In this document: one piece after another, positions 16,650 to 25,240 of the stretch | Layout of the letters: every line of letters begins with the position of its first letter | Position numbering within the stretch: position 1 is the first letter of the stretch | Source of the DNA: CBDEUK01 sp965250225 | GTDB taxonomy: Bacteria; Pseudomonadota; Gammaproteobacteria; Eutrophobiales; Eutrophobiaceae | Reading direction: 5' to 3' | NCBI GenBank assembly: GCA_965250225.1 | Contig: CBDFNQ010000032.1 | Location: 50,416-114,415 of the forward strand | DNA: 64,000 bases | Program-made: the position numbers and the translations under genes | Notes under the pieces: model-generated | Seen by the model: the letters and a program-made list of their open reading frames with translations, nothing else | The model's database searches: none | Told to the model about the DNA's origin: nothing

Positions 16650-17525
16650 TTAATTAAAAGCCCAGCTGGCAAAAGGCTCAATCTCATCACGATTGATAAT
16701 CACTAACTGATATTTGTTCGGATTCTGGCTGTGGTCACTGCTGGTATCCACCGAAAGACGCTGGAGAAGATAGGCAATCATGGAGCGGCGGATTTGGATC
16801 TCAATGATTCCGTCTTCTGATCCGTAGTCGATCAGCAGGATAGCACGTCTTTTCTCATCGAGTTTAGGATGTGGGCTGAGTTGCAGAGAGACAGTTTCGA
16901 CCCAGTCATCGTCATAACTGATATCAGATTCAGCAGCTTCTGTTAACTGTTCGGCTGCAACGAATCTCGAGAGCACAAAATCGCGAAAATCAAAGGTCTC
17001 TTCATTATAAGCACGTACATGCCAACGAAAACCGGTATTGACCAGTGAGTGAGGTTCGATGATCCGTTCATCGTCACTCTCTCTTTCTGACAGGGACTGG
17101 TAGCGCACTTTTAATCGGGTCTGATTACGAATGGCTCGCGTTATCTCAGCCAGGACTGCTCTTGCCGGGAATCGGGCTGGTAGGGGCAGGGCTTCGCTGT
17201 TAATACCAAAAATACTATCTTGTTGATACGGTCCCTCAGAGACAGTCAGATTGGATTCCAGCAGCGGCAAAACCACGGCAGGCGATAAATCGGCAAAGAC
17301 TTCACGAAAGTCATCATTCGGTACGAACCCAAACACATTATGCTTGTAGAGCAAATTCTCAGGGGCAATATCACCATAGAGTTTGAGATCCTTAGTCGCT
17401 GCGGCATCTGAGATACCAAAGGCCTTCGCCACATCACTACGCGTCACCACGCCGGCGTAATAGGCCATCAATTCGATGTATTGCAGGCGTTGGCGCGTGG
17501 CCCATTTAATATCAGTTAATAACAT
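16650..17525 (-). CDS. WYL-domain transcriptional regulator, CapW/BrxR-like
   Basis: 291 residues: N-terminal winged helix (MAYYAGVVTRSDVAKAFGISDAAATKDLKLYG), a WYL domain with the ligand-binding segment HSLVNTGFRWHVRAYNEETFDFRDFVLSRF, and a C-terminal extension. Size and order match the dimeric repressors CapW and BrxR, which control CBASS and BREX anti-phage loci and are thought to sense nucleic acid or nucleotide signals. Here no such effector is adjacent: recA lies on one side (divergent) and the SpmAB-like gene on the other. Target genes are unknown; self-repression is likely. Confidence 0.8.
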   Translation of the reverse strand: MLLTDIKWATRQRLQYIELMAYYAGVVTRSDVAKAFGISDAAATKDLKLYGDIAPENLLYKHNVFGFVPNDDFREVFADLSPAVVLPLLESNLTVSEGPYQQDSIFGINSEALPLPARFPARAVLAEITRAIRNQTRLKVRYQSLSERESDDERIIEPHSLVNTGFRWHVRAYNEETFDFRDFVLSRFVAAEQLTEAAESDISYDDDWVETVSLQLSPHPKLDEKRRAILLIDYGSEDGIIEIQIRRSMIAYLLQRLSVDTSSDHSQNPNKYQLVIINRDEIEPFASWAFN

Positions 17526-17644
17526 ATTGTTTTTAGACGGATTCTAAGTAACACAAACAGAAATTTGAAAAAAAGTATACACAATCAAAATGCAGCCTAA
17601 TAATAATTATTATATAGTATAAAATACGTAGGTGATAGAAAGTA

Positions 17645-17673
17645 TTGACATAAAGAAAAGTATTACCTATAGT
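17645..17673 (+). promoter_or_regulatory. Strong sigma-70 promoter of recA
   Basis: Perfect TTGACA at 17645-17650, a 17-base spacer, and TATAGT at 17668-17673. No CTGT-N8-ACAG LexA box overlaps it. The start would fall near 17680, leaving a leader of about 100 bases. Confidence 0.75.
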
Positions 17674-17684
17674 TCTCTCAACGG

Positions 17685-17747
17685 TGGCATCAGAGCCTGA
17701 CTGGATTTGGCTCAATGAACTCAATTTGATGAATTTACTCGATGCCA
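17685..17747 (+). promoter_or_regulatory. Nested hairpins in the recA leader
   Basis: TGGCATC (17685-17691) can pair with GATGCCA (17741-17747), enclosing GAGCC (17693-17697) paired with GGCTC (17709-17713). The structure occupies most of the leader between the promoter and the AGGAG before the ATG. Confidence 0.45.
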
Positions 17748-17779
17748 GCACTTACACACTTGAGAATAGGAGAAACACA

Positions 17780-18841
17780 ATGGCTGCAACACAAGAAGAA
17801 AATAAACAAAGAGCGCTGGATATGGCCTTAAGCCAGATCGAGAAACAATTTGGTAAAGGTTCGGTTATGAAAATGGGTGACCAGCCAATAACTGAGATAG
17901 AGACAGTGAGTACTGGCTCACTTGGGCTTGATGTCGCTCTGGGAGTTGGTGGTTTACCCTATGGACGTGTTGTCGAAATCTACGGACCGGAATCTTCTGG
18001 TAAAACGACGTTGACGCTGTCCGCTATTGCCGAGGCGCAAAAACAGGGTAAGACCTGCGCGTTTATTGATGCAGAGCATGCGCTTGACCCCGCTTACGCT
18101 GAAAAGCTAGGGGTGAATATTGAAGAGTTATTGGTCTCTCAACCCGATACAGGAGAACAAGCACTGGAGATTTGTGACATGTTGGTACGTAGTGGTGCAG
18201 TGGGGCTGGTGGTGATCGATTCGGTGGCTGCATTAGTACCAAAAGCTGAAATTGAAGGCGAAATGGGTGATTCACACATGGGTTTGGCGGCAAGATTGAT
18301 GTCACAGGCCCTGAGAAAACTTACCGGCAACATTAAACGGGCTAATTGCTGTGTAATCTTTATTAACCAGATCCGTATGAAGATTGGTGTCATGTTCGGT
18401 AGCCCGGAAACCACTACTGGTGGTAATGCCTTGAAATTTTATTCATCTGTCCGGCTGGATATTCGCCGTATTGGTGCAATTAAGAAAGGCGATGAAGTCA
18501 TCGGTAACGAAACCCGTGTCAAGGTCGTGAAAAACAAGGTTGCGCCACCGTTTAAGCAGGCCGAGTTTGATATTTTATACGGCGAAGGTATTTCGCGTTT
18601 TGGCGAAATTATCGATCATGGTGTGAAAAATGAGATTATCGACAAAGCGGGAGCCTGGTATAGCTATGGCGATGATCGCATCGGTCAGGGCAAAGAGAAT
18701 GTCCGGGTTTATCTCAAGGAAAATCCGAAGATTGCCAATGAAATAGAGGCGCTCATTAAGGAAAAACTGTTACCATCCATTCCCAGCGAAGAGGCAGTTG
18801 CTGAGGCTGAAGAGGTTGAAGAAGCGTTAGCAGAGGCCTGA
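17780..18841 (+). CDS. recA: Recombinase RecA
   Basis: 353 residues from the ATG at 17780, which follows AGGAG; an upstream in-frame start at 17684 lies in the leader hairpin and is rejected. Forms nucleoprotein filaments on single-stranded DNA, drives strand exchange and triggers LexA self-cleavage. Walker A GPESSGKTT, the LVSQPDTGEQALEI block and the L2 loop with TGGNALKFYSSVRLDIRR are present; the tail is acidic (EAVAEAEEVEEALAEA). First gene of recA-recX-alaS. Confidence 0.99.
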   Translation: MAATQEENKQRALDMALSQIEKQFGKGSVMKMGDQPITEIETVSTGSLGLDVALGVGGLPYGRVVEIYGPESSGKTTLTLSAIAEAQKQGKTCAFIDAEHALDPAYAEKLGVNIEELLVSQPDTGEQALEICDMLVRSGAVGLVVIDSVAALVPKAEIEGEMGDSHMGLAARLMSQALRKLTGNIKRANCCVIFINQIRMKIGVMFGSPETTTGGNALKFYSSVRLDIRRIGAIKKGDEVIGNETRVKVVKNKVAPPFKQAEFDILYGEGISRFGEIIDHGVKNEIIDKAGAWYSYGDDRIGQGKENVRVYLKENPKIANEIEALIKEKLLPSIPSEEAVAEAEEVEEALAEA

Positions 18842-18843
18842 GT

Positions 18844-19290
18844 ATGGAGCGGCAGGAGGTCTTGCAAAAAGCCTGTGATTATTTAGCCAGACGTGAACAC
18901 AGTCGCAAGGAATTACAGCGTAAGCTGGCACAGCGATGTGGCGATATGGCCTTGATTGATGCCTTACTGGAAACGATGGCAAGCGAAGGATTGCAAAGTG
19001 ATGAACGCTTTGCCGAGAGTTTTGTTCATCACCGCCTTAATATGGGGCATGGCCCTTGTAAGATCCAGCAAGAGCTCAAACAACGTGGTGTGGAGGTGCA
19101 TCTTATTGATGCAACTCTATATCACAACAAAAACGACTGGTTTTCTACTGCTCGTGCCGTTAGGCAAAAGCGCTTTGGCAATGCGCCGCCGGGCAATATA
19201 AAAGACAAGGCAAAACAGTCCCGCTTTTTATATTCTCGCGGTTTTAATTCAGAGATGATTCAGTATGCACTTGATAAGGTTGATGAGTGA
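18844..19290 (+). CDS. recX: RecA regulator RecX
   Basis: 148 residues, 2 bases after recA. Inhibits RecA by binding along the filament. The repeated three-helix motif is seen in ACDYLARREHSRKELQRKLAQR and in GHGPCKIQQELKQRGVEVHLID, with the closing RQKRFG and RGFNSEMIQYALD. The end overlaps the alaS start by 4 bases (GTGA), indicating coupled translation. Confidence 0.95.
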   Translation: MERQEVLQKACDYLARREHSRKELQRKLAQRCGDMALIDALLETMASEGLQSDERFAESFVHHRLNMGHGPCKIQQELKQRGVEVHLIDATLYHNKNDWFSTARAVRQKRFGNAPPGNIKDKAKQSRFLYSRGFNSEMIQYALDKVDE

Positions 19291-21893
19291 AAACAACGAA
19301 TGAAATAAGAAATCTGTTCCTGCAGTACTTCCAAAAACAGGGCCATGAGCTGGTGCCCAGTAGCTCGTTGGTGCCTGCTAATGACCCCACTTTATTGTTT
19401 ACCAATGCCGGTATGGTTCAGTTTAAAGAGGTCTTTTTAGGTCATGATGACCCTGGTTACACCCGTGCGACAAGTTCTCAGCGCTGTGTTCGAGCTGGAG
19501 GCAAACATAATGACCTGGAAAACGTTGGCTATACCGCAAGACATCACACGTTTTTTGAAATGCTCGGTAATTTCAGCTTTGGCGACTACTTCAAAAAACA
19601 GGCCATAGAATTTGCCTGGAATTTTCTGACCCAGGAAATTGGACTACCGGAAGAAAAGTTATGGATCACTGTGTATAAAGATGATCCTGAAGCTGAAGCG
19701 ATCTGGCTCAATGATATAGGTGTTTCTAAAGACCGAATGAGCCGATGTGGTGAAAAAGACAACTTCTGGTCGATGGGTGATACGGGTCCTTGTGGTCCAT
19801 GTAGTGAGATTTTCTATGATCATGGTGAAGACATTCCAGGCGGCCCTCCAGGCAGTGCGGATGACGACGCGGATCGATACATTGAAATCTGGAATCTTGT
19901 GTTTACCCAGTTCGATCGTAATAAAGATGGAAAATTAACCCCATTACCCAAACCTTCGGTCGATACCGGTATGGGTCTGGAGCGCATTGCTGCTGTGATG
20001 CAGGGTGTTCACAATAATTATGAAATCGATCTGTTCCAGAATTTAATCAGCGCGATACAGTCATTGGCAAATGGTCGCGAACTGGAAACCATGTCCACAC
20101 GGGTGATAGCCGATCATATTCGTTCTTGTTCTTTTTTAATTATAGATGGTGTGATGCCATCCAATGAAGGTCGGGGTTATGTGTTAAGGCGGATCATTCG
20201 TCGTGCTATTCGTCATGGTAATAAACTCGGTTTTCATGAACCGTTTTTTCATAAATTAATCGCTGCACTGGACGCTGAAATGGGCGAGGCTTTTCCTGAA
20301 TTACGAAACAATAAAGATCTTGTAGCAAAGATATTAAAACAGGAAGAAGAGCGTTTTGCTGAAACGCTGGAGCAGGGCTTGAAATTGCTGGAGCAGGTGA
20401 TTGCAAAGATGTCCGGTAGAGAGATCCCGGGCGAAGATGTTTTTCGTCTCTACGATACCTATGGTTTTCCACTTGATCTGACCGCTGACATTGCTCGTGA
20501 GCAAGGGCTCACTATAGACACGGATGGTTATAACAAAGCAATGGAAGAACAAAAAGCCAAGGCAAGGGCAGCGAGTAAATTTGATATGGATGCCAGTCTT
20601 TTTCCGCAAATTGGCCAGGAAACGGAATTTATGGGGTACGTTTCATTAGAGGAGAAATCGACTATCACCGGCATCTACCAGGAAGGCAGCTCGGTCAAAC
20701 AAATCCAGGCCGGAGATAGTGGTGGGATTGTTCTTGATGCAACACCCTTTTATGCAGAATCAGGTGGTCAGATCGGCGATCAGGGCCTGATAGAAATTGA
20801 TGGCTCTGAATTTGAAGTCAATGATACTCAAAAGCAGGGAAAGGCTCATATTCATATCGGCAAACTCAAAAAGGGCAAGCTGACAGTAGGTGAGCAGGTC
20901 TCGGCGACTGTCAATGAAAACCGTCGTAGTGATATTGTCAGAAACCATTCTGCAACACATTTATTGCACGCTGCCTTACGACAAATCTTGGGTGAGCACG
21001 TAGAACAAAAAGGTTCTTTAGTGGCACTTGATCGCTTACGTTTTGACTTCTCACACACAGAGCCAATCCATCCAGAACAATTGCGTGAGATTGAACGGCT
21101 TGTCTATTCTGTTGTGTTGCGTAATGAAGCCGCTGATATTCAGGTGATGTCGCTTGAAGAAGCAAAAAAATCTGGGGCGATGTCACTATTTGGTGAAAAA
21201 TACGAAGAAGAAGTCCGTGTCCTAAATATCGGGGGTGGTTTTTCAGTTGAGCTTTGTGGTGGTACACATGTTTCACATTCTGGTGATGTCGGCCTGTTTA
21301 AAATTATCAATGAGACAGGTATTGCAGCAGGTGTGCGACGAATCGAAGCCGTAACAGGTCGTGCCGCAATGGATTGGGTTGAGAATAATGAACGACAACT
21401 GGATGATATAGCGACCTTAATCAAAGGCGACAAGGAAAACCTCACTAATAAAATAAAGCAACAACTGGATAAAACTCGACAACTCGAAAAAGAACTTGAG
21501 CAGATCAAGTCAAAATTTGCCAGTAATGCAGGCAATGACATGCTTTCGGCAGCAGTAGAAGTCAACGGCATTAAAGTCCTGGCAAAACATCTTGAGGCAG
21601 CCGATCCTAAGACGCTTAGAGACACGGTGGATCAACTGAAAAATAAACTGGGTTCAGCAGCACTAATATTGGCTACGGTGAAAGACTCTAAAGTCAGCCT
21701 GGTTGCCGGGGTTACGAAAGATTATACCGATCAAATCAAGGCCGGCGATTTAGTCAATTATGTTGCCCAACAGGTCGGTGGAAAAGGCGGAGGTAGAGCG
21801 GATATGGCCCAGGCGGGTGGCAATAACCCGGCGGCATTAGACGCTGCTCTTGGTGGTGTAGAAGCCTGGGTTCGCGATCAGTTAAACGGTTAA
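19287..21893 (+). CDS. alaS: Alanine-tRNA ligase
   Basis: 868 residues starting at a GTG that overlaps the recX stop; AAGG lies 6 bases before it. Charges tRNA-Ala and clears mischarged Ser or Gly by its editing domain. The class II core is seen in FTNAGMVQFKEVFLG and RHHTFFEMLGNFSFGDYFKK; the editing domain has HSATHLLHAAL and CGGTHVSHSGDVG, which hold zinc; the C-terminal oligomerisation part ends GGNNPAALDAAL. Third gene of the recA operon. Confidence 0.99.
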   Translation: MKTTNEIRNLFLQYFQKQGHELVPSSSLVPANDPTLLFTNAGMVQFKEVFLGHDDPGYTRATSSQRCVRAGGKHNDLENVGYTARHHTFFEMLGNFSFGDYFKKQAIEFAWNFLTQEIGLPEEKLWITVYKDDPEAEAIWLNDIGVSKDRMSRCGEKDNFWSMGDTGPCGPCSEIFYDHGEDIPGGPPGSADDDADRYIEIWNLVFTQFDRNKDGKLTPLPKPSVDTGMGLERIAAVMQGVHNNYEIDLFQNLISAIQSLANGRELETMSTRVIADHIRSCSFLIIDGVMPSNEGRGYVLRRIIRRAIRHGNKLGFHEPFFHKLIAALDAEMGEAFPELRNNKDLVAKILKQEEERFAETLEQGLKLLEQVIAKMSGREIPGEDVFRLYDTYGFPLDLTADIAREQGLTIDTDGYNKAMEEQKAKARAASKFDMDASLFPQIGQETEFMGYVSLEEKSTITGIYQEGSSVKQIQAGDSGGIVLDATPFYAESGGQIGDQGLIEIDGSEFEVNDTQKQGKAHIHIGKLKKGKLTVGEQVSATVNENRRSDIVRNHSATHLLHAALRQILGEHVEQKGSLVALDRLRFDFSHTEPIHPEQLREIERLVYSVVLRNEAADIQVMSLEEAKKSGAMSLFGEKYEEEVRVLNIGGGFSVELCGGTHVSHSGDVGLFKIINETGIAAGVRRIEAVTGRAAMDWVENNERQLDDIATLIKGDKENLTNKIKQQLDKTRQLEKELEQIKSKFASNAGNDMLSAAVEVNGIKVLAKHLEAADPKTLRDTVDQLKNKLGSAALILATVKDSKVSLVAGVTKDYTDQIKAGDLVNYVAQQVGGKGGGRADMAQAGGNNPAALDAALGGVEAWVRDQLNG

Positions 21894-22017
21894 TTTGTCA
21901 AAGTTTCAGTGTGTATGGCTCAATATGTGAAGCTTTCATCCCTTTTTTCTGTGTCTCTGATTCCACTGGCTGTCATATTCCGTTAGAATCCCGCTCTTTT
22001 CCTGAAATCCTATAAAA

Positions 22018-23247
22018 ATGGTGTTACTTGTTCAAAAATTTGGAGGAACATCGGTCGGCAGTAGCGAGCGAATTCTTGCTATTACTGATCAGATCATAGC
22101 AAATCGTCAGAAGGGGCATGACTTGGTCGTGGTCGTTTCTGCGATGAGTGGTGAAACCGATAGGTTGATGGGCTTGGCAAGCTCCGTCAGTTCCGAACCT
22201 ACAGAGCGAGAGCTTGATGTATTGTTGTCATCAGGAGAACAAATAACAATTGCCTTGTTGAGTATGGCTCTTGAAAGACGTAATTGTCCGGCAATTTCGT
22301 ATACTGGTGGGCAGGTTCCGATCACGACAAATAATACGCACAGTAAAGCACGTATTGTTAACATCGAGGCCGCACGAGTTAAAAAAGATATCAAGGATGG
22401 CAAAGTGGTTGTTATTGCAGGGTTTCAGGGTGTGGACGATTGTGGGAATATTACGACATTGGGTCGAGGAGGTTCTGACACGACAGCCGTTGCGATGGCG
22501 GCTGTGCTAAATGCTCATGAATGTCAGATTTTCACTGATGTCGATGGCGTATACACAGCGGATCCCAGAATTGTACCGGAGGCCCGCAAGCTGGATCGCA
22601 TTACCTATGAAGAAATGCTGGAAATGGCTAGTTTGGGTTCCAAAGTGTTACAAATTCGGTCCGTTGAATTTGCCAGAAAATTTAATGTCCAACTCAGAGT
22701 ATTATCGTCGTTTAAGCTCGGTACTGGTACACTGATTGGCGGAGAGGATGACGAAGTGGAAGCAGCACTAATATCAGGTATTGCACATAATCGAGATGAA
22801 GCAAAATTGACCATTGTCGGTGTGCCAGATGAACCAGGAATTGCCTGTGCAATCCTTGGTCCGATTGCAGATGCCAATGTTGAAGTGGACATGATTGTGC
22901 AAAACGTTGGTGAAGATAACACGACAGACTTTACTTTCACCGTAGATAGAAATGATTATACTAAGGCTTTGCAAATTCTAGAATCAATTGCAAAAGACCT
23001 TAGTGCAAAAGCAGTAAAAGGAGATGACAGGATTGTGAAGATATCGGTTGTAGGAGTCGGTATGCGTTCACACGCTGGCATAGCGAGCAGGATGTTCAAG
23101 GCCCTCGCAGACGAAGGTATCAATATCATGATGATATCCACATCTGAAATTAAGGTTTCAGTTGTGGTTGCCGAGAAATATTTAGAGCTTGGCGTACGGA
23201 CGTTGCACTCAGCTTTCGGATTGGAGGATGGTGCAGTTACAAAGTAA
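22018..23247 (+). CDS. lysC: Aspartate kinase
   Basis: 409 residues. Phosphorylates aspartate, the first step to lysine, threonine, methionine and diaminopimelate. KFGGTSVGS at the N-terminus and the FTDVDGVYTADPRIVP block define the kinase domain. Two ACT domains follow (about 265-400; VGVPDEPGIA and VVGVGMRSHAGIASRMF), the usual site of lysine or threonine feedback. Lies between alaS and csrA as in Pseudomonas and relatives. Confidence 0.97.
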   Translation: MVLLVQKFGGTSVGSSERILAITDQIIANRQKGHDLVVVVSAMSGETDRLMGLASSVSSEPTERELDVLLSSGEQITIALLSMALERRNCPAISYTGGQVPITTNNTHSKARIVNIEAARVKKDIKDGKVVVIAGFQGVDDCGNITTLGRGGSDTTAVAMAAVLNAHECQIFTDVDGVYTADPRIVPEARKLDRITYEEMLEMASLGSKVLQIRSVEFARKFNVQLRVLSSFKLGTGTLIGGEDDEVEAALISGIAHNRDEAKLTIVGVPDEPGIACAILGPIADANVEVDMIVQNVGEDNTTDFTFTVDRNDYTKALQILESIAKDLSAKAVKGDDRIVKISVVGVGMRSHAGIASRMFKALADEGINIMMISTSEIKVSVVVAEKYLELGVRTLHSAFGLEDGAVTK

Positions 23248-23341
23248 ATTTTCGTATCTGCCTATTCGAAACTGTGAATATAGCCTATAAATATAATATG
23301 GATTAGTAGTCCATCTATAAGCGAAATAGGAGAAGTATTAC

Positions 23342-23542
23342 ATGTTAATTTTAACGAGACGAGTTGGCGAATCACTGATAATTGGTGATGAAGTCACCGT
23401 CACAGTCCTTGGTATTCGAGGAAATCAGGTAAGGATCGGTGTTAATGCCCCTAAAGAGGTTTCAGTGCACCGTGAAGAAATATATGAACGGATTCAGCAA
23501 GAAAAAGCGGATGGAAACAGTGCTGAGACTGAGAACGACTAA
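23342..23542 (+). CDS. csrA: Carbon storage regulator CsrA/RsmA
   Basis: 66 residues. Dimeric RNA-binding protein that blocks or stabilises target mRNAs at GGA motifs, switching central metabolism, motility and biofilm. The sequence MLILTRRVGESLIIGDEV and VSVHREEIYERIQ is textbook CsrA, including the RNA-contacting Arg44 region. AGGAG stands 9 bases before the ATG. The c-di-GMP enzyme nearby could be under its control, though no site was searched. Confidence 0.98.
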   Translation: MLILTRRVGESLIIGDEVTVTVLGIRGNQVRIGVNAPKEVSVHREEIYERIQQEKADGNSAETEND

Positions 23543-23559
23543 TTAATCAATAGTATCAG

Positions 23560-23579
23560 GGCATGTTGCAAAACATGCC
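23560..23579 (+). terminator. Hairpin after csrA
   Basis: GGCATGTT and AACATGCC form an 8-bp stem with a GCAA tetraloop, 18 bases after the csrA stop. There is no strong T tract, so it may stabilise the 3' end rather than terminate. The remaining bases up to the tRNA are AT-rich. Confidence 0.5.
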
Positions 23580-23770
23580 AAATTGTTCCATGCCAGAAAT
23601 TTTCCAATTTGGAGAATTCGGAGCATCAAATTACCTATATGGTTGCTATCTGAGCAAGCAAAAAAAATAGCAACTTGTAGCTAATATCTGATTTATTGAG
23701 TTTGGCAACAATTTGATAGTAATGGTTTTTTTATAGTATCTATTATCTAATTGCTAGTAACTGTTTATCC

Positions 23771-23861
23771 GGAGAGGTGGCCGAGCGGCTGAAGGCGCTC
23801 CCCTGCTAAGGGAGTATGGGTCAAAAGCCCATCGAGGGTTCGAATCCCTCTCTCTCCGCCA
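23771..23861 (+). tRNA. tRNA-Ser(GCU)
   Basis: 91 bases including the encoded CCA. The acceptor arms GGAGAGG/TCTCTCC, a D arm with GGCCGAGCGGCTGAAGG, anticodon loop CTGCTAA (anticodon GCT), a long class II variable arm and the GGTTCGAATCC T arm are all present. C32 is present, the base thiolated by TtcA. Confidence 0.98.
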
Positions 23862-23901
23862 ATATTTATTAAAGCAGGGATAACCTGCTTTAATAAATAT
23901 T
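23861..23901 (+). terminator. Perfect 18-bp hairpin directly after tRNA-Ser
   Basis: Left arm 23861-23878 and right arm 23884-23901 are perfect complements around a GATAA loop, with AAAGCAGG/CCTGCTTT as the GC-rich core and an AT-rich foot. The left arm starts on the last base of the tRNA CCA. Probably an intrinsic terminator, although the tail is AATAAATATT rather than a pure T run. Confidence 0.65.
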
Positions 23902-23969
23902 AGACGTGGAGTTCGGATTTCGAACATCGAATCCCAATGCACATGGATGTGCAGGTGCCGCGAAGGTCT

Positions 23970-24024
23970 TGGCAAGGATTGTTCCAGACAATCCTTTTGC
24001 ATTTCCTCCTTCCGTGGAGGTCAG
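23970..24024. repeat. Dispersed repeat related to 36841-36945
   Basis: GGCAAGGATTGTTC, CAGACAATCC, TTGCATTTCCTCC and CCGTGGAGGTCA follow one another here. The same blocks occur in reverse at 36841-36945, where extra sequence separates the first two. GGATTGTTC/GACAATCC can pair. Confidence 0.75.
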
Positions 24025-24106
24025 ATGACAGAGCACGGCCTCTATTATTGATAGCCTCTGATTGACACCATCAAACAGTCAGATACTATACGCCATCTTT
24101 TTATAT

Positions 24107-24183
24107 GCGCCCGTAGCTCAGCTGGATAGAGTACCTGGCTACGAACTAGGGGGTCGGGAGTTCGAATCTCTCCGGGCGCGCCA
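24107..24183 (+). tRNA. tRNA-Arg(ACG)
   Basis: 77 bases with encoded CCA. Acceptor GCGCCCG/CGGGCGC, D arm AGCTCAGCTGGATAGAG, anticodon loop CTACGAA (anticodon ACG, to be edited to ICG by TadA), T arm GGAGTTCGAATCTCTCC. C32 is present. A recombinase remnant abuts and overlaps its 3' half on the other strand. Confidence 0.98.
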
Positions 24184-25045
24184 TTCCAATATGGAAGAGG
24201 GCACTGTAGTAGCAGTGTTTTCTGGGTTTAGGCTAGAAACAACTTCAGCTAAAGCTAAAGCACGTTTGCTGCCTTTGACAACAAGCTGTTTATTTTCAAC
24301 TCTAATCTCGGTAACTAAGAATTTAAGGTACCCTTTACCAAGGTCACTATTTGGGTCTTTAAAGCGTGATTTAAGTGCATTTGAGAAAGCAATGATTTGG
24401 TTCTGACTTATTTTGGCAACAGGTAATGACTTCTTTTTTTCTAGTTCAGAAACCCGAAGCTGAATTTCTTTACGTTTGACTTTAAGGTTATTTATTCTAT
24501 TTTTTAATATTTCATCGAGTTCAAATACGCCAGTTTCTACGCCTTTATATAGTTGATCTAAAGCTTTATCAGAATTCTTTATTGAATGTTGTAAGGCAAA
24601 AAGCTTTGAATTATCGCCATATTCGTGTGTTTTTATGTGCTTTTTGAGAGATTGGATTAAATTGCCAACTCGTTTCGGGTTAAATACTCGAACGGATAAT
24701 TGTTTTCTTACCAAATCATCAAGTTTATCCATTGGAATATTTGGAGTGCTACAGAGATGACTACCTTTGTGTTTTTTTGTCGTACATTTGTAATAACGAT
24801 ATTGACCACTCTTGCCTGTCATAAGCGTCATACCTGAGTCACATTCACCACAGATGAGTAAACCACTTAAAAATATGGGTGATGAAATTAATCTTGGCTT
24901 AGAGTTTTTAGGTTGGTGGCCGATGCGTTTTATCTCTACCTTTTCATAAACCTTAGGCTCAATGATAGGAGGGATGGATGTGCATACCCATTTTTCCTCA
25001 GGTTTTAATTTTTTATTTTGGTCTCGTTGATTGAAATAAAACTGA
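24139..25045 (-). pseudogene. Large serine recombinase, C-terminal part only
   Basis: About 300 codons read without a stop: FYFNQRDQNKKLKPEEKWV, PPIIEPKVYEKV (recombinase domain), then the zinc ribbon LLICGECDSGMTLM...YYKCTTKKHKGSHLC and a long coiled coil. This is the DNA-binding half of a phage or element integrase; the N-terminal catalytic resolvase domain with its serine is absent. Its 5' edge fuses to an IS6-like fragment, and its 3' end runs into tRNA-Arg, so the last dozen codons are antisense tRNA. A remnant of an integrated element. Confidence 0.8.
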
Positions 25046-25181
25046 CCGTAACACCACGCTCCGAAAGTAGATCTTCAATGTCACAGTGACTGAGGTTAAA
25101 CCGATAATAAAGCCAAACGGTATATTGAATGATAGAGGATGGAAAGCGATGGCGTTTATAGAGATTTGATGTTGTTTTCAT
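25041..25181 (-). pseudogene. IS6-like transposase, first 47 codons
   Basis: Starts at the ATG complementary to 25179-25181 and reads MKTTSNLYKRHRFPS, then a segment ending SHCDIEDLLSERGVTVS, the characteristic N-terminus of IS6/IS26-type transposases. Similarity stops at 25041, where recombinase sequence in another frame begins. The DDE core is missing. Confidence 0.75.
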
Positions 25182-25240
25182 CTCACCATTGTGACTTAAT
25201 ATGAGTTAACTTGTCCCTTCCGGAGAATTGAAGACAGATC

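Noticed and set aside
23754..24002. Minus-strand frame containing RERDSNPRWAFDPYSLS
   Set aside because: It is the antisense of tRNA-Ser, a well-known false protein; no start signal.
24062..24406. Plus-strand frame containing APVAQLDRVPGYELGGREFES
   Set aside because: It is a translation of tRNA-Arg continuing into antisense of the recombinase remnant.
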